A stretch of DNA of 64,000 bases from an uncultured Spartobacteria bacterium. Lineage in GTDB: Bacteria > Verrucomicrobiota > Verrucomicrobiia > Chthoniobacterales > JAATET01. The notes beneath the pieces are model-generated. The model worked only from the letters and a program-made list of their open reading frames with translations. It was not told where the DNA came from and searched no databases. Shown here piece after piece: positions 32,673 through 42,005 of this stretch. Within the stretch, counting starts at the first letter, position 1, and each line of letters starts with the position of its first letter. Location of the stretch: NCBI GenBank assembly GCA_938011325.1, contig CALLUD010000011.1:171088-235087 (forward strand), in the 5' to 3' direction. The translations under genes were made by a program, and so were the position numbers.

Positions 32673-33671
32673 CTACTTTCGAAGCACGATCGCCTTTGCA
32701 GACGCGCGCTGTCCCAGCCCGTCATCGCAGGTCAGGCGAAAGACATTCCGGGGCTTCCTGGCCTTCACCTTCAGCGTCCACTTTCCGCTTTTCGCAACAG
32801 TGGACGCACCCTTCGTGGAGATCCGCAGCGGCACGAGCGAGGTCGCGGTGCCTTTGAGCTTCACTGTGGTTTTGGTGGTCGTGATCGTCTTCTTGCCCTT
32901 CAGCTTGAGGACCGGTCGGGGAGTGCGATCAAACGCGATGCCGCTCAATGCCACGCCCGCCACCGTGCCCACCCGCGTGAGCACCTGCGTCGCCGGGTTC
33001 AGCGTGTAGAGTTCCGTGCCACCGTTCGTTCGAAGGCCGCAGTAGATCGTGCCGTTGGAACGTGTCGCCATGAAGTTGTCGATCTGGGTGTTCGCTCCAC
33101 TCAGGGCGAACGGACCGGTGATGACGGCGCCGGTCGCCGGATTCATCGTAAAGAGGCCATTCGTCCGCACGAGGTAAAGCGTGCCGTCCAGACCGAAGGT
33201 GAGGCTCACATTCGGGATGTCGTTCTTCGCGCCGATCTCCGTGATCGCGCCCGTCGTGAGATCGATCGTCAGCAGTTTCTTCGTCAGCGTGCTGACGCCA
33301 AAGCCATACATCACGCCGTCGGTCGGCCGCAGCGCGAGGTCCGAAATCGCATATTTCGATGCCAGCGTGGCGATTTCCGCGGCTTTGCCGGTCTTTTTGT
33401 CGATGCGGTAGAGGTGCTTGTTGCTGGCTCCCGCCGGACTCAACTGCCCCTGCACCGCGTAGAGGACGCCGTTCTTCACCTCGATGCCGGTGAGATTCAC
33501 CGTGTCGGTCGAACCGACTCTGCCAAGCAACTCCCCGGTGTCCGGATTGATCGCATAAAGCGACGAAGCCGCACCCTGCGCTCCGGTGACACCCCAAATG
33601 AACTCCGCATCCGCCAGCGCCAGCGGAACCCACGCAAAACACGCAACTGCGCCCAACAACAGCTTTTTCAT
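32673..33671 (-). CDS. Secreted beta-propeller-like protein with C-terminal Ig-like domain
   Basis: A 332-residue protein with a signal peptide (MKKLLLGAVACFAWVPLALA). Residues 25-250 contain repeating blocks such as LYAINPDTGELLGRVG, LYRIDKKTGKAAEIATL, LLTIDLTTGAITEIG and LYTLNPATQVLTRVG, each about 45 residues, as in beta-propellers of the DUF4394 kind. The last 80 residues (from KLKGKKTITTTKTTVKLKGT to KAIVLRK) match the C-terminal domain shared with the proteins at 54018 and 57669. No catalytic motif is visible; a binding or surface role is inferred. Confidence 0.8.
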   Translation of the reverse strand: MKKLLLGAVACFAWVPLALADAEFIWGVTGAQGAASSLYAINPDTGELLGRVGSTDTVNLTGIEVKNGVLYAVQGQLSPAGASNKHLYRIDKKTGKAAEIATLASKYAISDLALRPTDGVMYGFGVSTLTKKLLTIDLTTGAITEIGAKNDIPNVSLTFGLDGTLYLVRTNGLFTMNPATGAVITGPFALSGANTQIDNFMATRSNGTIYCGLRTNGGTELYTLNPATQVLTRVGTVAGVALSGIAFDRTPRPVLKLKGKKTITTTKTTVKLKGTATSLVPLRISTKGASTVAKSGKWTLKVKARKPRNVFRLTCDDGLGQRASAKAIVLRK

Positions 33672-33731
33672 GAATCGTTGGAAAACAGCTAGGCGCAAAA
33701 CAACACGCCGGCGAGCGAAATCCGCAGGCGC

Positions 33732-34274
33732 TCAATAATAAGGCGAGATCATCAGATACACGAGGACGCCCGTGATGCTCACGTAGAGCCACAGCGGCAT
33801 CGTCCAGCGCGCAATGGCGCGGTGCTTTTCGATGCGATTCGTAAGCGCGCGAAAGACGGTGACGAGCGCGAGCGGCACGATCACCGCCGCCAGCACGATG
33901 TGCGTGATCAGGATGAAATAGTAGATTGCCTTCAACGGCCCTTCGCCACCGTAGCGCGTCGATTCCGACAGGAAGTGATAGGTGAGATACGTCAGCAAAA
34001 ACAGAGCGGTCGTGCCGAACGCGCAAAAGATGAAAAATTTATGCAACCCCACCTGCTTGCGCAGGATCGCGATCAGCGCGGCGACAAGGAAAACCGTGGT
34101 GAAGCTGTTCAGCACGGCGTTGATCAGCGGGAGAATGCGAACATCGAAGCCGACCGGGCCATCGTAGCCCTTGACGAAAAACGCCACGGCGACGAGGCCG
34201 TTGATGAGAAGAGTGAGGGCGATCACCCAGCCGCGATACGACGCGGCGGACGGCTGCTGGGTTTCGGTCGTCAT
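33732..34274 (-). CDS. DUF420 membrane protein
   Basis: A 180-residue inner-membrane protein with five hydrophobic segments. The histidines in the helices (VGLHKFFIFCAFG, LTYHFLSE, ITHIVLAA and RIEKHRAIARW) are the conserved positions of DUF420, whose members often accompany cytochrome oxidase and haem-copper assembly genes. No such gene is adjacent here. The function is unknown. Confidence 0.85.
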   Translation of the reverse strand: MTTETQQPSAASYRGWVIALTLLINGLVAVAFFVKGYDGPVGFDVRILPLINAVLNSFTTVFLVAALIAILRKQVGLHKFFIFCAFGTTALFLLTYLTYHFLSESTRYGGEGPLKAIYYFILITHIVLAAVIVPLALVTVFRALTNRIEKHRAIARWTMPLWLYVSITGVLVYLMISPYY

Positions 34275-34327
34275 GGATGTCCGGGATTCTCCGGGAACAA
34301 CGCCCGGAATTCAATCACCACGGTCAA

Positions 34328-36364
34328 TTACCACGGCTCATTCTCCTCCTCGACCGCGGGAGGCTGGTAAAACGTGGACGGCGCCGCCTGGACCTCCCAT
34401 TCCTCGTAAAGGCCCTCGGGCAGCTCGTTGAGAAATCGCGACGGCCGCTGAAACGCCTCGCCGTAGCCGGCATTCAGGCGCAACTCCGGATACGTGAGGT
34501 AAAGCTCGTCCTTGCAGCGCGTGACGGCGACGTAGAACAACCGGCGCTCCTCCTCGCACGCCTCGTCTTCATCAATGGCGCGCGAACTTGGAAACATGCC
34601 GTCGGCGAGCCAGATCACGAAGACGACGCGCCATTCGAGTCCCTTCGCCTGATGCACGCTCGAGAGGGTGACCTTCTCGTCGTCGTCCCGCTGCGTGCCG
34701 AGCGCATCACCGGTCTCCACCGCGCCAAGCAGCGCGAGCTGGGCGAGAAATTCCTCCGCGGTCTCGAACTGCTTCGCGTAATTCTGCAGCGTGTTGAGAT
34801 CCTCGCGGCGCGCCTCGTAATTCGCGAATTTCGAGCGCATGTAATCGTCGTAAACCGCGAAGAGCACACTATCGATCATTGCCGAAGGCGGCACCGGCTT
34901 GTCACCGGGGCACAACTCCTCAAGCGTGTGAACGAGCTGCTGCCACGATTTCACGGACTTCGCAGGCACCTTCTCGCGGTGCAGGTCGGAAAGGCGTCCG
35001 CCGGAGCTCACCAGCGCCAGCGTGCGCGTCCACAAACTCTCCGCCGACTTCGCGCCAATCCCGGGCAGCAGTTTCACCATTCGCTTGAACGCGACCTCGT
35101 CGCGCGGGTTCACCGCGAATTTCATGAATGCCGCGACGTCCTTCACATGCGCCTGTTCGAAGAACCGCAACCCGCTCGTGATCGCGAAGGGAATGCCCCG
35201 GCGCGTCAGCTCGAGCTGCACCTCCAGCGAGTGGAAGTGCGCGCGATACAGCACCGCGATCTCGCGAAGATCGACGCCCTCCTCGCTCAGCTCGAGAATG
35301 CGCTGCGCGACGAATGCGGCCTGCGCATTGTTCGTCGAGAGCGGCACCATCGCCGGCTTGATTCCCGCCGAGGGTCGCACCGCGCGAAGCTCCTTCCGGA
35401 ACTGGCGTTCGTTGCCGAGGATCGCCGCGTTCGCCAGTTCGAGCACCTCGGGCATGCTGCGGTAGTTCGTTTCGATTTTATGAACAACCGCGCCGGGATG
35501 CTTCTCGGGAAAGCGAAGGATGTTTTCGAAATCCGCCCCGCGCCACGAGTAGATCGATTGCGCGTCGTCCCCGACGACCATGATGTTGCCGTGCTTCTGC
35601 GCGATGCGGTCAACCAGTTCAGCCTGCAGGCGGTTCGTGTCCTGGTATTCGTCGACGAGGATGTGCTGAAACTGGCGCTGATACCGCTCCGCGATCTCCC
35701 GGTTCGTCTCGAACAACTCCAGTGTCTTCGACAGCAGGTCGTCGAAGTCCATCGAGTTCGCGTCCTTCTTGCGCGCCTCGTAGGCGATGGCGATGCGCTG
35801 AATCTGCTCCTGGAGATGCAGAAAATACGGATAGCGCCGGCTGAGAATCGCGGGAATCGTTTCGCCGCAATTGATCGAGAGTCCGAAGATTTCCGCGAGC
35901 ACGTTGCCCTTGGGAAACCGCTTATCGGACGTCCGCATGCCCTCGTGCGCGACGACGGCCTCGATCATGTCCTCCTGATCCTCGCGATCCATGATCGAGA
36001 ATCCCGGGCGGAATCCCACCGCCTCCGCATGACGCCGCAGAATGCGATTTCCAATCGAGTGGAAGGTGCCGCCCCAGATTTCCTCAGCGCCGCCGGGCAC
36101 GACCGCGGCGACCCGCTCGAGCATTTCCCGCGCGGCCTTGTTCGTGAAGGTGAGCAGAAGAATCGACGACGGTGGAACGCCCTGCTCGAGCAGCCATGCG
36201 ACCCGGAAGGTGAGCGTGCGCGTCTTGCCGCTGCCCGCGCCGGCAATGACCAGCGACGCGCCGGGCGGACTCTTCACCGCCGCCAGCTGCTGGGGGTTCA
36301 ACTCCGCGGCGTAATCGATCCGGGACGGCGCGGGATGCGCGTGAAGCGTGTAGGAACGGGACAT
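34328..36364 (-). CDS. UvrD/PcrA-type ATP-dependent DNA helicase
   Basis: Superfamily 1 3'-5' helicase, 678 residues. Q-motif LNPQQLAAV (22-30), Walker A AGAGSGKTRT (41-50), LTFTNKAAREM, Walker B VDEYQDTN, motif III GDDAQSIYSWRGA, motif IV region, motif V SVHQAKGLEW, and VAVTRCKDELYL as motif VI are all present. The C-terminus ends in an acidic/proline tail without the long basic extension of E. coli UvrD. PcrA, UvrD and Rep cannot be distinguished safely. Confidence 0.92.
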   Translation of the reverse strand: MSRSYTLHAHPAPSRIDYAAELNPQQLAAVKSPPGASLVIAGAGSGKTRTLTFRVAWLLEQGVPPSSILLLTFTNKAAREMLERVAAVVPGGAEEIWGGTFHSIGNRILRRHAEAVGFRPGFSIMDREDQEDMIEAVVAHEGMRTSDKRFPKGNVLAEIFGLSINCGETIPAILSRRYPYFLHLQEQIQRIAIAYEARKKDANSMDFDDLLSKTLELFETNREIAERYQRQFQHILVDEYQDTNRLQAELVDRIAQKHGNIMVVGDDAQSIYSWRGADFENILRFPEKHPGAVVHKIETNYRSMPEVLELANAAILGNERQFRKELRAVRPSAGIKPAMVPLSTNNAQAAFVAQRILELSEEGVDLREIAVLYRAHFHSLEVQLELTRRGIPFAITSGLRFFEQAHVKDVAAFMKFAVNPRDEVAFKRMVKLLPGIGAKSAESLWTRTLALVSSGGRLSDLHREKVPAKSVKSWQQLVHTLEELCPGDKPVPPSAMIDSVLFAVYDDYMRSKFANYEARREDLNTLQNYAKQFETAEEFLAQLALLGAVETGDALGTQRDDDEKVTLSSVHQAKGLEWRVVFVIWLADGMFPSSRAIDEDEACEEERRLFYVAVTRCKDELYLTYPELRLNAGYGEAFQRPSRFLNELPEGLYEEWEVQAAPSTFYQPPAVEEENEPW

Positions 36365-36484
36365 TTGCTCAACCTCTCATCCCGCGTTCCCCTTGGATCG
36401 TCATCGTCATTCGGGTCTCCTCGGCGGCTCGACAACTCGCAAAGGGATCAAGCGGACGATCAAAGGGAAGAGGAAGATTTTTGA

Positions 36485-37315
36485 TCACTCCTCGTTGCGT
36501 GCAAATTCCTGCCGGTTGATGCCGAGCCCGTATTCGAGCAGCTTCGCAGCGTCGTCCCACACATGCGCCTTGTTGCTTTTCAGCACGACGGCAATCACGT
36601 CGCGCCCGCCATGGGATCCGCTCGCGACAAGACAGTGGCCGGAGAGAATCGTGTAACCGGTCTTCATGCCGTTGCAGAACGAATAGGTGCGGAGCACACG
36701 ATTCGTATTGGTGAGCGTCGCGACCTTGCCGCTCGCGTATTCGAAGGTGTAGGTGCGGCGGTTGATGATGTCGCGCAGAATGGGGTTGCGATACACCGCG
36801 CGCGCGATGCAGGCGAGGTCGCGCGCGTTCGAATACTGCCGCTCGTCGGGCAACCCGTTGGGGTTCGTGAAATTCGAGTTCTTCGCGCCGAGCCGGCGTG
36901 CCTCGGCATTCATCTTCTTCGCAAACGCCTCGACGCTGCCCGCATTATCCACGGCCAGCGCGACCGCAGCGTCGTTCGCGCTCTTCACAAGCAGGGCGTT
37001 GATCATGTCGAGGCGGCTGTATTTGTCGCCCTCCTTCAGGTAGAGCTTCGTGGGCTCCTCGAGCGTGGCGACCTTCGGAATCGTGAGCTGGGCCTGAAGG
37101 TTGCCGGAGCGCGCAACGATCAACGCCGTCAGCAGCTTCTGCGTGGACGCAATCGGCGTCTTCAGCGTGTCGTTTTTCTTGTAAAGGACCTCGCCCGTGT
37201 TCGCGTCGAAAAGAATCGCCGACTTCCCGAAAATCTCCGGCGGCGCGGCGAGCAGTGTCGAGAGGCTGACGGCGATCGCGAGAGCAATCAGCGGCACGGT
37301 TCGCAACGGTCGCAT
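36485..37315 (-). CDS. D-alanyl-D-alanine carboxypeptidase (S11 family)
   Basis: A second exported low-molecular-mass PBP in the window, 276 residues. Signal peptide about 1-23 (MRPLRTVPLIALAIAVSLST...LLAA). Active-site motifs: STQK at 57-60, SAN at 112-114, KTG at 218-220. The mature domain SAILFDANTGEVLYKKN is typical. No amphipathic C-terminal anchor is obvious. It follows the TPR gene by 3 bases and so belongs to a proC-TPR-dac transcription unit. Confidence 0.9.
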   Translation of the reverse strand: MRPLRTVPLIALAIAVSLSTLLAAPPEIFGKSAILFDANTGEVLYKKNDTLKTPIASTQKLLTALIVARSGNLQAQLTIPKVATLEEPTKLYLKEGDKYSRLDMINALLVKSANDAAVALAVDNAGSVEAFAKKMNAEARRLGAKNSNFTNPNGLPDERQYSNARDLACIARAVYRNPILRDIINRRTYTFEYASGKVATLTNTNRVLRTYSFCNGMKTGYTILSGHCLVASGSHGGRDVIAVVLKSNKAHVWDDAAKLLEYGLGINRQEFARNEE

Positions 37316-37318
37316 GGG

Positions 37319-37975
37319 TCAGGGCTTCGGCGTGTTCAGTTTTTTTTCGATTTCGGGATCCGGCTGTCCGCCGAGTTCGATCGAACGATAGTAGTGCCTT
37401 CGGGCGAGTTCAACCGCGGGCGGCCTCTGTTGCAAATAAATCACCGCGAGGTTGTAGTGCGCATCGCGATAGGCGGGATCGATCTGCACGGCGCGGCGAA
37501 GTTCGGCTGCGGCGCCGTCGAGCCAGTCCTTCGCGCCGAAGACCGCGCCGAGGTAATTGTGCGCGCGGGGGTTTGCCTTGTCGTAAAGCACGGCCTGCGC
37601 GAGCGCGGCATGCGCTTCGTCGAGACGCCGGTTCTCGTAGTAAAGAATGCCGAGCGTCAGCCAAGCGGGGGCGTTGTCGAGCTTCTTGTTGACGGCCTCC
37701 AGCAGCAGCTTCTCGGCCTCCTCGTGATTGCCGGCGCGAAATTCGACCGCGCCCAGATTCACGAGGCCGACGAGATTCCCCGGCGCCAGATCGAGCACGC
37801 GGCGATACGCCTTTCTCGCGGTTTCGTAGTCCCCCTCGAGAAATGCGCGATTTCCCTCGGCCGCAGCCTCACGGGCCACCTCCGGCACGAAGGTCGCCGA
37901 GTCGGACGACGTCCCCTGGGCCAGCGCGGTCCATGCCGCGCACAGACCGATCAACAACAAAGCCGCGCGCCTCAT
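37319..37975 (-). CDS. Exported TPR-repeat protein
   Basis: A 218-residue protein with a signal peptide (MRRAALLLIGLCAAWTALAQ). From about 35 to 200 it contains four to five tetratricopeptide repeats (for example GNRAFLEGDYETARKAYRRVL, and NLGAVEFRAGNHEEAEKLLL). It may act as a periplasmic scaffold. It starts inside the stop codon of proC (ATGA) and ends 3 bases before the carboxypeptidase gene. Confidence 0.85.
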   Translation of the reverse strand: MRRAALLLIGLCAAWTALAQGTSSDSATFVPEVAREAAAEGNRAFLEGDYETARKAYRRVLDLAPGNLVGLVNLGAVEFRAGNHEEAEKLLLEAVNKKLDNAPAWLTLGILYYENRRLDEAHAALAQAVLYDKANPRAHNYLGAVFGAKDWLDGAAAELRRAVQIDPAYRDAHYNLAVIYLQQRPPAVELARRHYYRSIELGGQPDPEIEKKLNTPKP

Positions 37976-38757
37976 GCACCAAACTCGCGGGAACGGGCCG
38001 CCGCCGCCTTGACCGCGTCGCTGATCGCCGCCCGCACCGCCGCCGCCTCGAGCACCCCGAGCCCCGCCGCGGTCGTTCCGCCCGGGCTCGTCACCGCCTC
38101 GCGAAGCACGGCCGGATGTTCGGAAGACTGGCTCGCGAGCTGCGCGGCACCGAGCACGGTCTGCGTCGCGAGCTGCGTCGCCAGCGCGCGCGGCAACCCG
38201 GCCGCCACTCCGCCATCGGAAAGCGCCTCGATGATCAAAAAGACATACGCAGGTCCGCTGCCGCTCAGCCCGGTCACCGCGTCGAGCAGTTTCTCGGGCA
38301 CCTCCACCGCGAGACCCACCGCGCCGAGAATCCGGCCGGCCAGCTTCAAGTCATCCGCCGTGGCCGAGGGCCCTCCCGCATAAGCCGTCGCGCCGGCGCC
38401 CACCTGGGCGGGCGTGTTCGGCATCGCGCGAACGATTCGCGCCCCCGGCGCCAGGCCCGCGAGCGTGGCGATCGAAATACCCGCCGCGATCGAGATCACC
38501 AGCCTGCCATCGAGATTGCAGCTCTTCAGCGCGGCGGGAACGTCCCCCGGTTTTACGCAAACAAGCACGACGTCGGCGTCCTTCACCGCGTCTTCATTCG
38601 TGGCGGTTCCCACACCAATCCCGCCCGCCAGCGCCTCACAAGCCGCGGCGACCGGATCGGCAACGACAATCTGCGACGCCTCGCACACGCCCGATTTCAC
38701 GAGTCCGCGCACGAGTGCGCCGGCCATTCGCCCGGCTCCGAGGGAAGCGATCTTCAT
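37972..38757 (-). CDS. proC: Pyrroline-5-carboxylate reductase
   Basis: Last step of proline synthesis, reducing P5C with NADPH. It has 261 residues. N-terminal Rossmann motif SLGAGRMAGALVRGL (5-19), VVLVCVKPGDV, then RAMPNTPAQVGAG, and the C-terminal dimer domain signature AVTGLSGSGPAYVFLIIEAL with AVTSPGGTTAAGL. All are as expected. Its TGA overlaps the start of the TPR gene. Confidence 0.95.
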   Translation of the reverse strand: MKIASLGAGRMAGALVRGLVKSGVCEASQIVVADPVAAACEALAGGIGVGTATNEDAVKDADVVLVCVKPGDVPAALKSCNLDGRLVISIAAGISIATLAGLAPGARIVRAMPNTPAQVGAGATAYAGGPSATADDLKLAGRILGAVGLAVEVPEKLLDAVTGLSGSGPAYVFLIIEALSDGGVAAGLPRALATQLATQTVLGAAQLASQSSEHPAVLREAVTSPGGTTAAGLGVLEAAAVRAAISDAVKAAAARSREFGA

Positions 38758-38854
38758 GGCTGCGAAGGTATTTTGCCGATGGAGAGGCGCAACGTTCTTT
38801 TACATCGAAATCAAAGTGTTTGCCGGCACGCGGGCGTTGCCCTATTTAGGAACC

Positions 38855-39367
38855 ATGCTTCGCTTCTCCCGATTCCTGGCGACCCTCACCGTTCCCGCAC
38901 TTCTGCTGGCCGGCTGCGCCAGTGGCCCCGAGGTCGATCCGCAAATCACCGCCGCCCTCGCCGCGCGAGAAGTGAACCCCACGACCTACCAGAAGGTCTA
39001 CAACGGCCGCCCGCTTTCCTACACCGACATCGCGAATCTCGTGCAGAAGCGCGTGCCGACGCAGATCATCATCAGCTATCTCCAGAGCACGGAAAAGGTT
39101 TACAATCTCAGCTACTCGCAGCTGAAGGCGCTCCGCCAGATGGGCGCCTCCAAGCAGCTCCTGAACTACCTCACCGAGACGCAGGGCTTCTACGGCTACA
39201 ACCCGCCGGCCGCGGCGGAGCGCACCAGCAAGGTGCAGAAAGACCAGTATTACAACGACTCGCTCTACCAGGACGAACAGCCGTTCGCCTACAACGAGCC
39301 GATCATCGACGACTGGTATGACTCCGCCTACGAGGAGTCGCTCTACAGCCCGTTCTCGACGGACTAG
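38855..39367 (+). CDS. Lipoprotein of unknown function
   Basis: A 170-residue protein with a clean lipobox: the signal peptide ends LLLAGC at Cys21. The mature part contains TYQKVYNGRPLSYTDIANLV and VPTQIIISYLQSTEKVYNLS, then KALRQMGASKQLLNYL, a compact helical domain, and an acidic Tyr-rich C-terminus (YYNDSLYQDEQPFAYNEP). No family was recognised. It diverges from proC and precedes the deoxyhypusine-synthase-like gene by 28 bases. Confidence 0.8.
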   Translation: MLRFSRFLATLTVPALLLAGCASGPEVDPQITAALAAREVNPTTYQKVYNGRPLSYTDIANLVQKRVPTQIIISYLQSTEKVYNLSYSQLKALRQMGASKQLLNYLTETQGFYGYNPPAAAERTSKVQKDQYYNDSLYQDEQPFAYNEPIIDDWYDSAYEESLYSPFSTD

Positions 39368-39395
39368 TCGGCCGGACACAGCGAGTTTTCGAGTC

Positions 39396-40574
39396 ATGGC
39401 GAAGAAGCTTCGTGATCAATTTCCGCGCCTGCTTCCGGCTCCGGCGCGCAGGAACATTTCCGCGGCCGACCTCATCGACGGCGCGTTCAAGGCCTACAAT
39501 GGCGGCCGTCTCGCCGAGGCCTGCCGGCTCTTCAGCGAGAAAATGCTCGCGGACAACGGCACGGTCGGCATGTCGCTCACCGGCGCGCTCACCCCGGCCG
39601 GGCTTGGAAAATCCTGCCTCGTGCCGCTGCTGAAGGCGGGCTTCGTCGACTGGATCATTTCCACGGGCGCGAATCTCTACCACGACCTCCACTACGGCCT
39701 CGGCATGGAACTCTACGCCGGGTCGCCCTTTGTGGACGACGTGCAGCTGCGTCACGAGGGGGTCATCCGCATTTACGACGTCCTTTTCGACTACGACGTG
39801 CTGCTCGATACCGATGCGTTCGTGCGGCAGGTCATTCAAGGACCGGAGTTTCAAAGGACGATGGGCACCGACGAGTTCCATCACCTGCTCGGCAAATACG
39901 TTTACGAGCGCGAGCGCGCGTTGAAGATCCCCGAGCACAGCCTGCTCGCGGCCGCCTACAAATACCGCGTGCCCATTTTCACCAGCTCACCCGGCGACAG
40001 CTCGATCGGCATGAACGTCGCGGCGATGAGTCTGCGCGATTCGAAGCTGGCATTCGACGTGAATCGCGATGTGAACCAGACCGCCGCGATCGTTTACGAC
40101 GCCAAGAGCAGCGGAGGCACCTCGAGCGTGTTCATCCTCGGCGGTGGATCGCCGAAGAATTTCATGCTCCAGACCGAGCCGCAGATTCAGGAAGTGATGG
40201 GCATCGAGGAGCGCGGCCACGACTATTTCCTGCAGTGCACCGACGCCCGCCCCGACACCGGCGGCCTCTCCGGCGCCACTCCCGGCGAAGCCGTGAGCTG
40301 GGGCAAGGTCGATCCCGATCGTCTGCCCGATTGCGTGGTCTGCTATCTCGACTCCACGATCAGCCTGCCGCTCATCACGGCCTACGCCCTCACACGGACG
40401 AAGCCTCGCAAGCCCAAGCGGCTCTACGAGCGGCGCGACGAAATGCTCGAGGCGATCCGCCGGCAATACCTCAAGGTCGGCAAGGTCGAAAAAATCGAGC
40501 ACCGCACCGATCTCTCGAAAAAGCCGCGGCGAAATCTCGCCAAGCGCGCGTCGGGCGTCGGGTCGAAGAAATAA
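39396..40574 (+). CDS. Deoxyhypusine synthase-like protein
   Basis: A 392-residue member of the deoxyhypusine/homospermidine synthase family, NAD-dependent enzymes that transfer the aminobutyl group of spermidine. Seen: MSLTGALTPAGLGKS, DWIISTGANLYHDLH, PIFTSSPGDSSIGMN, FILGGGSPKNF, and GEAVSWGKVD with Lys304 at the place of the catalytic lysine. Bacteria lack eIF5A, so the acceptor is probably putrescine or another amine, as for homospermidine synthase. Standalone in its neighbourhood; no polyamine gene is adjacent. A hairpin overlaps its stop codon. Confidence 0.88.
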   Translation: MAKKLRDQFPRLLPAPARRNISAADLIDGAFKAYNGGRLAEACRLFSEKMLADNGTVGMSLTGALTPAGLGKSCLVPLLKAGFVDWIISTGANLYHDLHYGLGMELYAGSPFVDDVQLRHEGVIRIYDVLFDYDVLLDTDAFVRQVIQGPEFQRTMGTDEFHHLLGKYVYERERALKIPEHSLLAAAYKYRVPIFTSSPGDSSIGMNVAAMSLRDSKLAFDVNRDVNQTAAIVYDAKSSGGTSSVFILGGGSPKNFMLQTEPQIQEVMGIEERGHDYFLQCTDARPDTGGLSGATPGEAVSWGKVDPDRLPDCVVCYLDSTISLPLITAYALTRTKPRKPKRLYERRDEMLEAIRRQYLKVGKVEKIEHRTDLSKKPRRNLAKRASGVGSKK

Positions 40575-40594
40575 ACGGCGGTTATTCCGCCGTT
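40574..40594. terminator. Bidirectional hairpin containing a stop codon in its loop
   Basis: AACGGCGG and CCGCCGTT form an 8-bp stem around a TTATT loop; the convergent DUF2059 gene's stop codon (TTA on this strand, TAA on the other) lies in the loop, and the stem begins at the last base of the upstream gene's TAA. Confidence 0.6.
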
Positions 40595-41115
40595 TCGCCC
40601 GCCGAGGCGGCCCTCGCCTTTTCGATCGCGGCCCGGATCTTCGGCTGCATCTCGAGCATCAGGCTCTGCATGCGCTGCATCACCGCAGCCTGCACCTGCG
40701 GCTGCTTGCCGATGAACTTCTGCCCGACCGGACCTTTGAAAAAGTCGATCATGCCCTGCAGTTCCTCGGCCGAGAAAACGTCCGCGTAGATCTTCACGAA
40801 GTCGCCCTTGATCGCGTCCCAGCTCATGATCTTTCGCGTCTCGGCAAGCGAGGCATCCATCACGGCCCGGCGTTTCGCCTTCTCGTCGTCCGACAGGCCG
40901 TCCTGATCCATCATCTTCTCCTCCATCAGCGTCACCTGCGCGAACGCCGCCTCCATGTTCTTGTCCATGTCGAAGAGCGTGAGCAGTTTCTCGGCGAGTG
41001 CCGCCTTTTCATCGAAAGCCTCCCCGGCGGGATCCTGCGCCGTGGCCGGCACGATGGAGAGAAGGCTGACGAGAGCAAGGAAGCCCAGGCGGGAAAGAAG
41101 CGTTGGCACGTTCAT
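40582..41115 (-). CDS. Exported DUF2059 protein
   Basis: A 177-residue protein with a signal peptide (about 1-26, MNVPTLLSRLGFLALVSLLS). The helical mature part ends with the DUF2059 pattern FVKIYADVFSAEELQGMIDF, FFKGPVGQKFIGKQPQVQAAV and repeated Met residues. The function of the domain is unknown. It is convergent with the deoxyhypusine-synthase-like gene, sharing a terminator hairpin. Confidence 0.85.
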   Translation of the reverse strand: MNVPTLLSRLGFLALVSLLSIVPATAQDPAGEAFDEKAALAEKLLTLFDMDKNMEAAFAQVTLMEEKMMDQDGLSDDEKAKRRAVMDASLAETRKIMSWDAIKGDFVKIYADVFSAEELQGMIDFFKGPVGQKFIGKQPQVQAAVMQRMQSLMLEMQPKIRAAIEKARAASAGETAE

Positions 41116-41214
41116 CGCGACGGGAGTTCACCACAACGCGGGGGAAAATCAAAACGGGAAATCCGATCGAATCCCAAATTGCACAGCGAACTTCAGCATT
41201 CCGCACAACGTCTG

Positions 41215-41928
41215 TTACTTGACTCCAAACACCCGCACATCGACTCCCGGCGAGTAAACCGCATGATCCGGCGGACGCATTTCGAGGTGGATGCCATTCC
41301 AGACGAGCGGCGCCATGCTCCATTGCAACACCTCCACGGGCTGAATCTGATACGGTTCGTGCGCCACGCGGGCCGTGCGCAACCGCTTCGGAAACGCCGT
41401 GAACAACCGGTATCGCTCGATGAGAAATTCCTCCAGCGACCCCGGCTCGGCGCGGCCCGCCGGCCCCACGGCTCGGTAGCGGTAGTTCGCGGCAACGTTT
41501 GTTCCGCTCCGGCGGCAGGTGTATTCCGTGCGGGAAAGTCCAACCTCCTCCGACATTCGCGCCCGAAAGTATGGCAGCCGAAACAGCGTCCGCGCGCCCC
41601 ACACCGCCAGAGGCTGCGAGCAGTCGAGCGAGAAAAACCACACGCCGCTCATGCCCGACTCATCGCGCACATACGTGCGCACGTTCAGCTCGAGAAAGTT
41701 CGAGACGCCGGGCAGTCCCGGCATCGCGACTGGCCGCACCCGCTCCATCGCGAACGGCACGATCGCGAGCCACGCCGCGCCATCCCACGTTTCCACCCAC
41801 AAGCCGGACGGCAGGGACGCCTGCACGATGCCCGGTTCCATCGCCCAATGCAGAAACAGCAGCCGACGCCAGTTCTGGCGCATCAGGGGCCGGCCTTCCA
41901 TGTCGGCGCTGGGGGATGACGTATTCAT
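41215..41928 (-). CDS. DUF2071 (YqjF-like) protein
   Basis: A 237-residue soluble protein. FLHWAMEPGIVQASLPSGLW, AWLAIVPFAMERVRP, FLELNVRTYVRDESGMSGVW and FFSLDC are the conserved blocks of DUF2071, an acetoacetate-decarboxylase-like beta-fold of unknown function. No membrane segment. It diverges from the short membrane gene that begins the hem cluster. Confidence 0.85.
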   Translation of the reverse strand: MNTSSPSADMEGRPLMRQNWRRLLFLHWAMEPGIVQASLPSGLWVETWDGAAWLAIVPFAMERVRPVAMPGLPGVSNFLELNVRTYVRDESGMSGVWFFSLDCSQPLAVWGARTLFRLPYFRARMSEEVGLSRTEYTCRRSGTNVAANYRYRAVGPAGRAEPGSLEEFLIERYRLFTAFPKRLRTARVAHEPYQIQPVEVLQWSMAPLVWNGIHLEMRPPDHAVYSPGVDVRVFGVK

Positions 41929-42005
41929 CGTTTGAGTGGGCCGGACTATCGACTACCATGAGACATCCCGGTCGTCGCGACGAGATTGCCCGGTGGATCT
42001 GAAAA

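Noticed and set aside
39396..40574. True deoxyhypusine synthase acting on eIF5A
   Set aside because: Bacteria lack eIF5A; a homospermidine-synthase-like activity is more likely.
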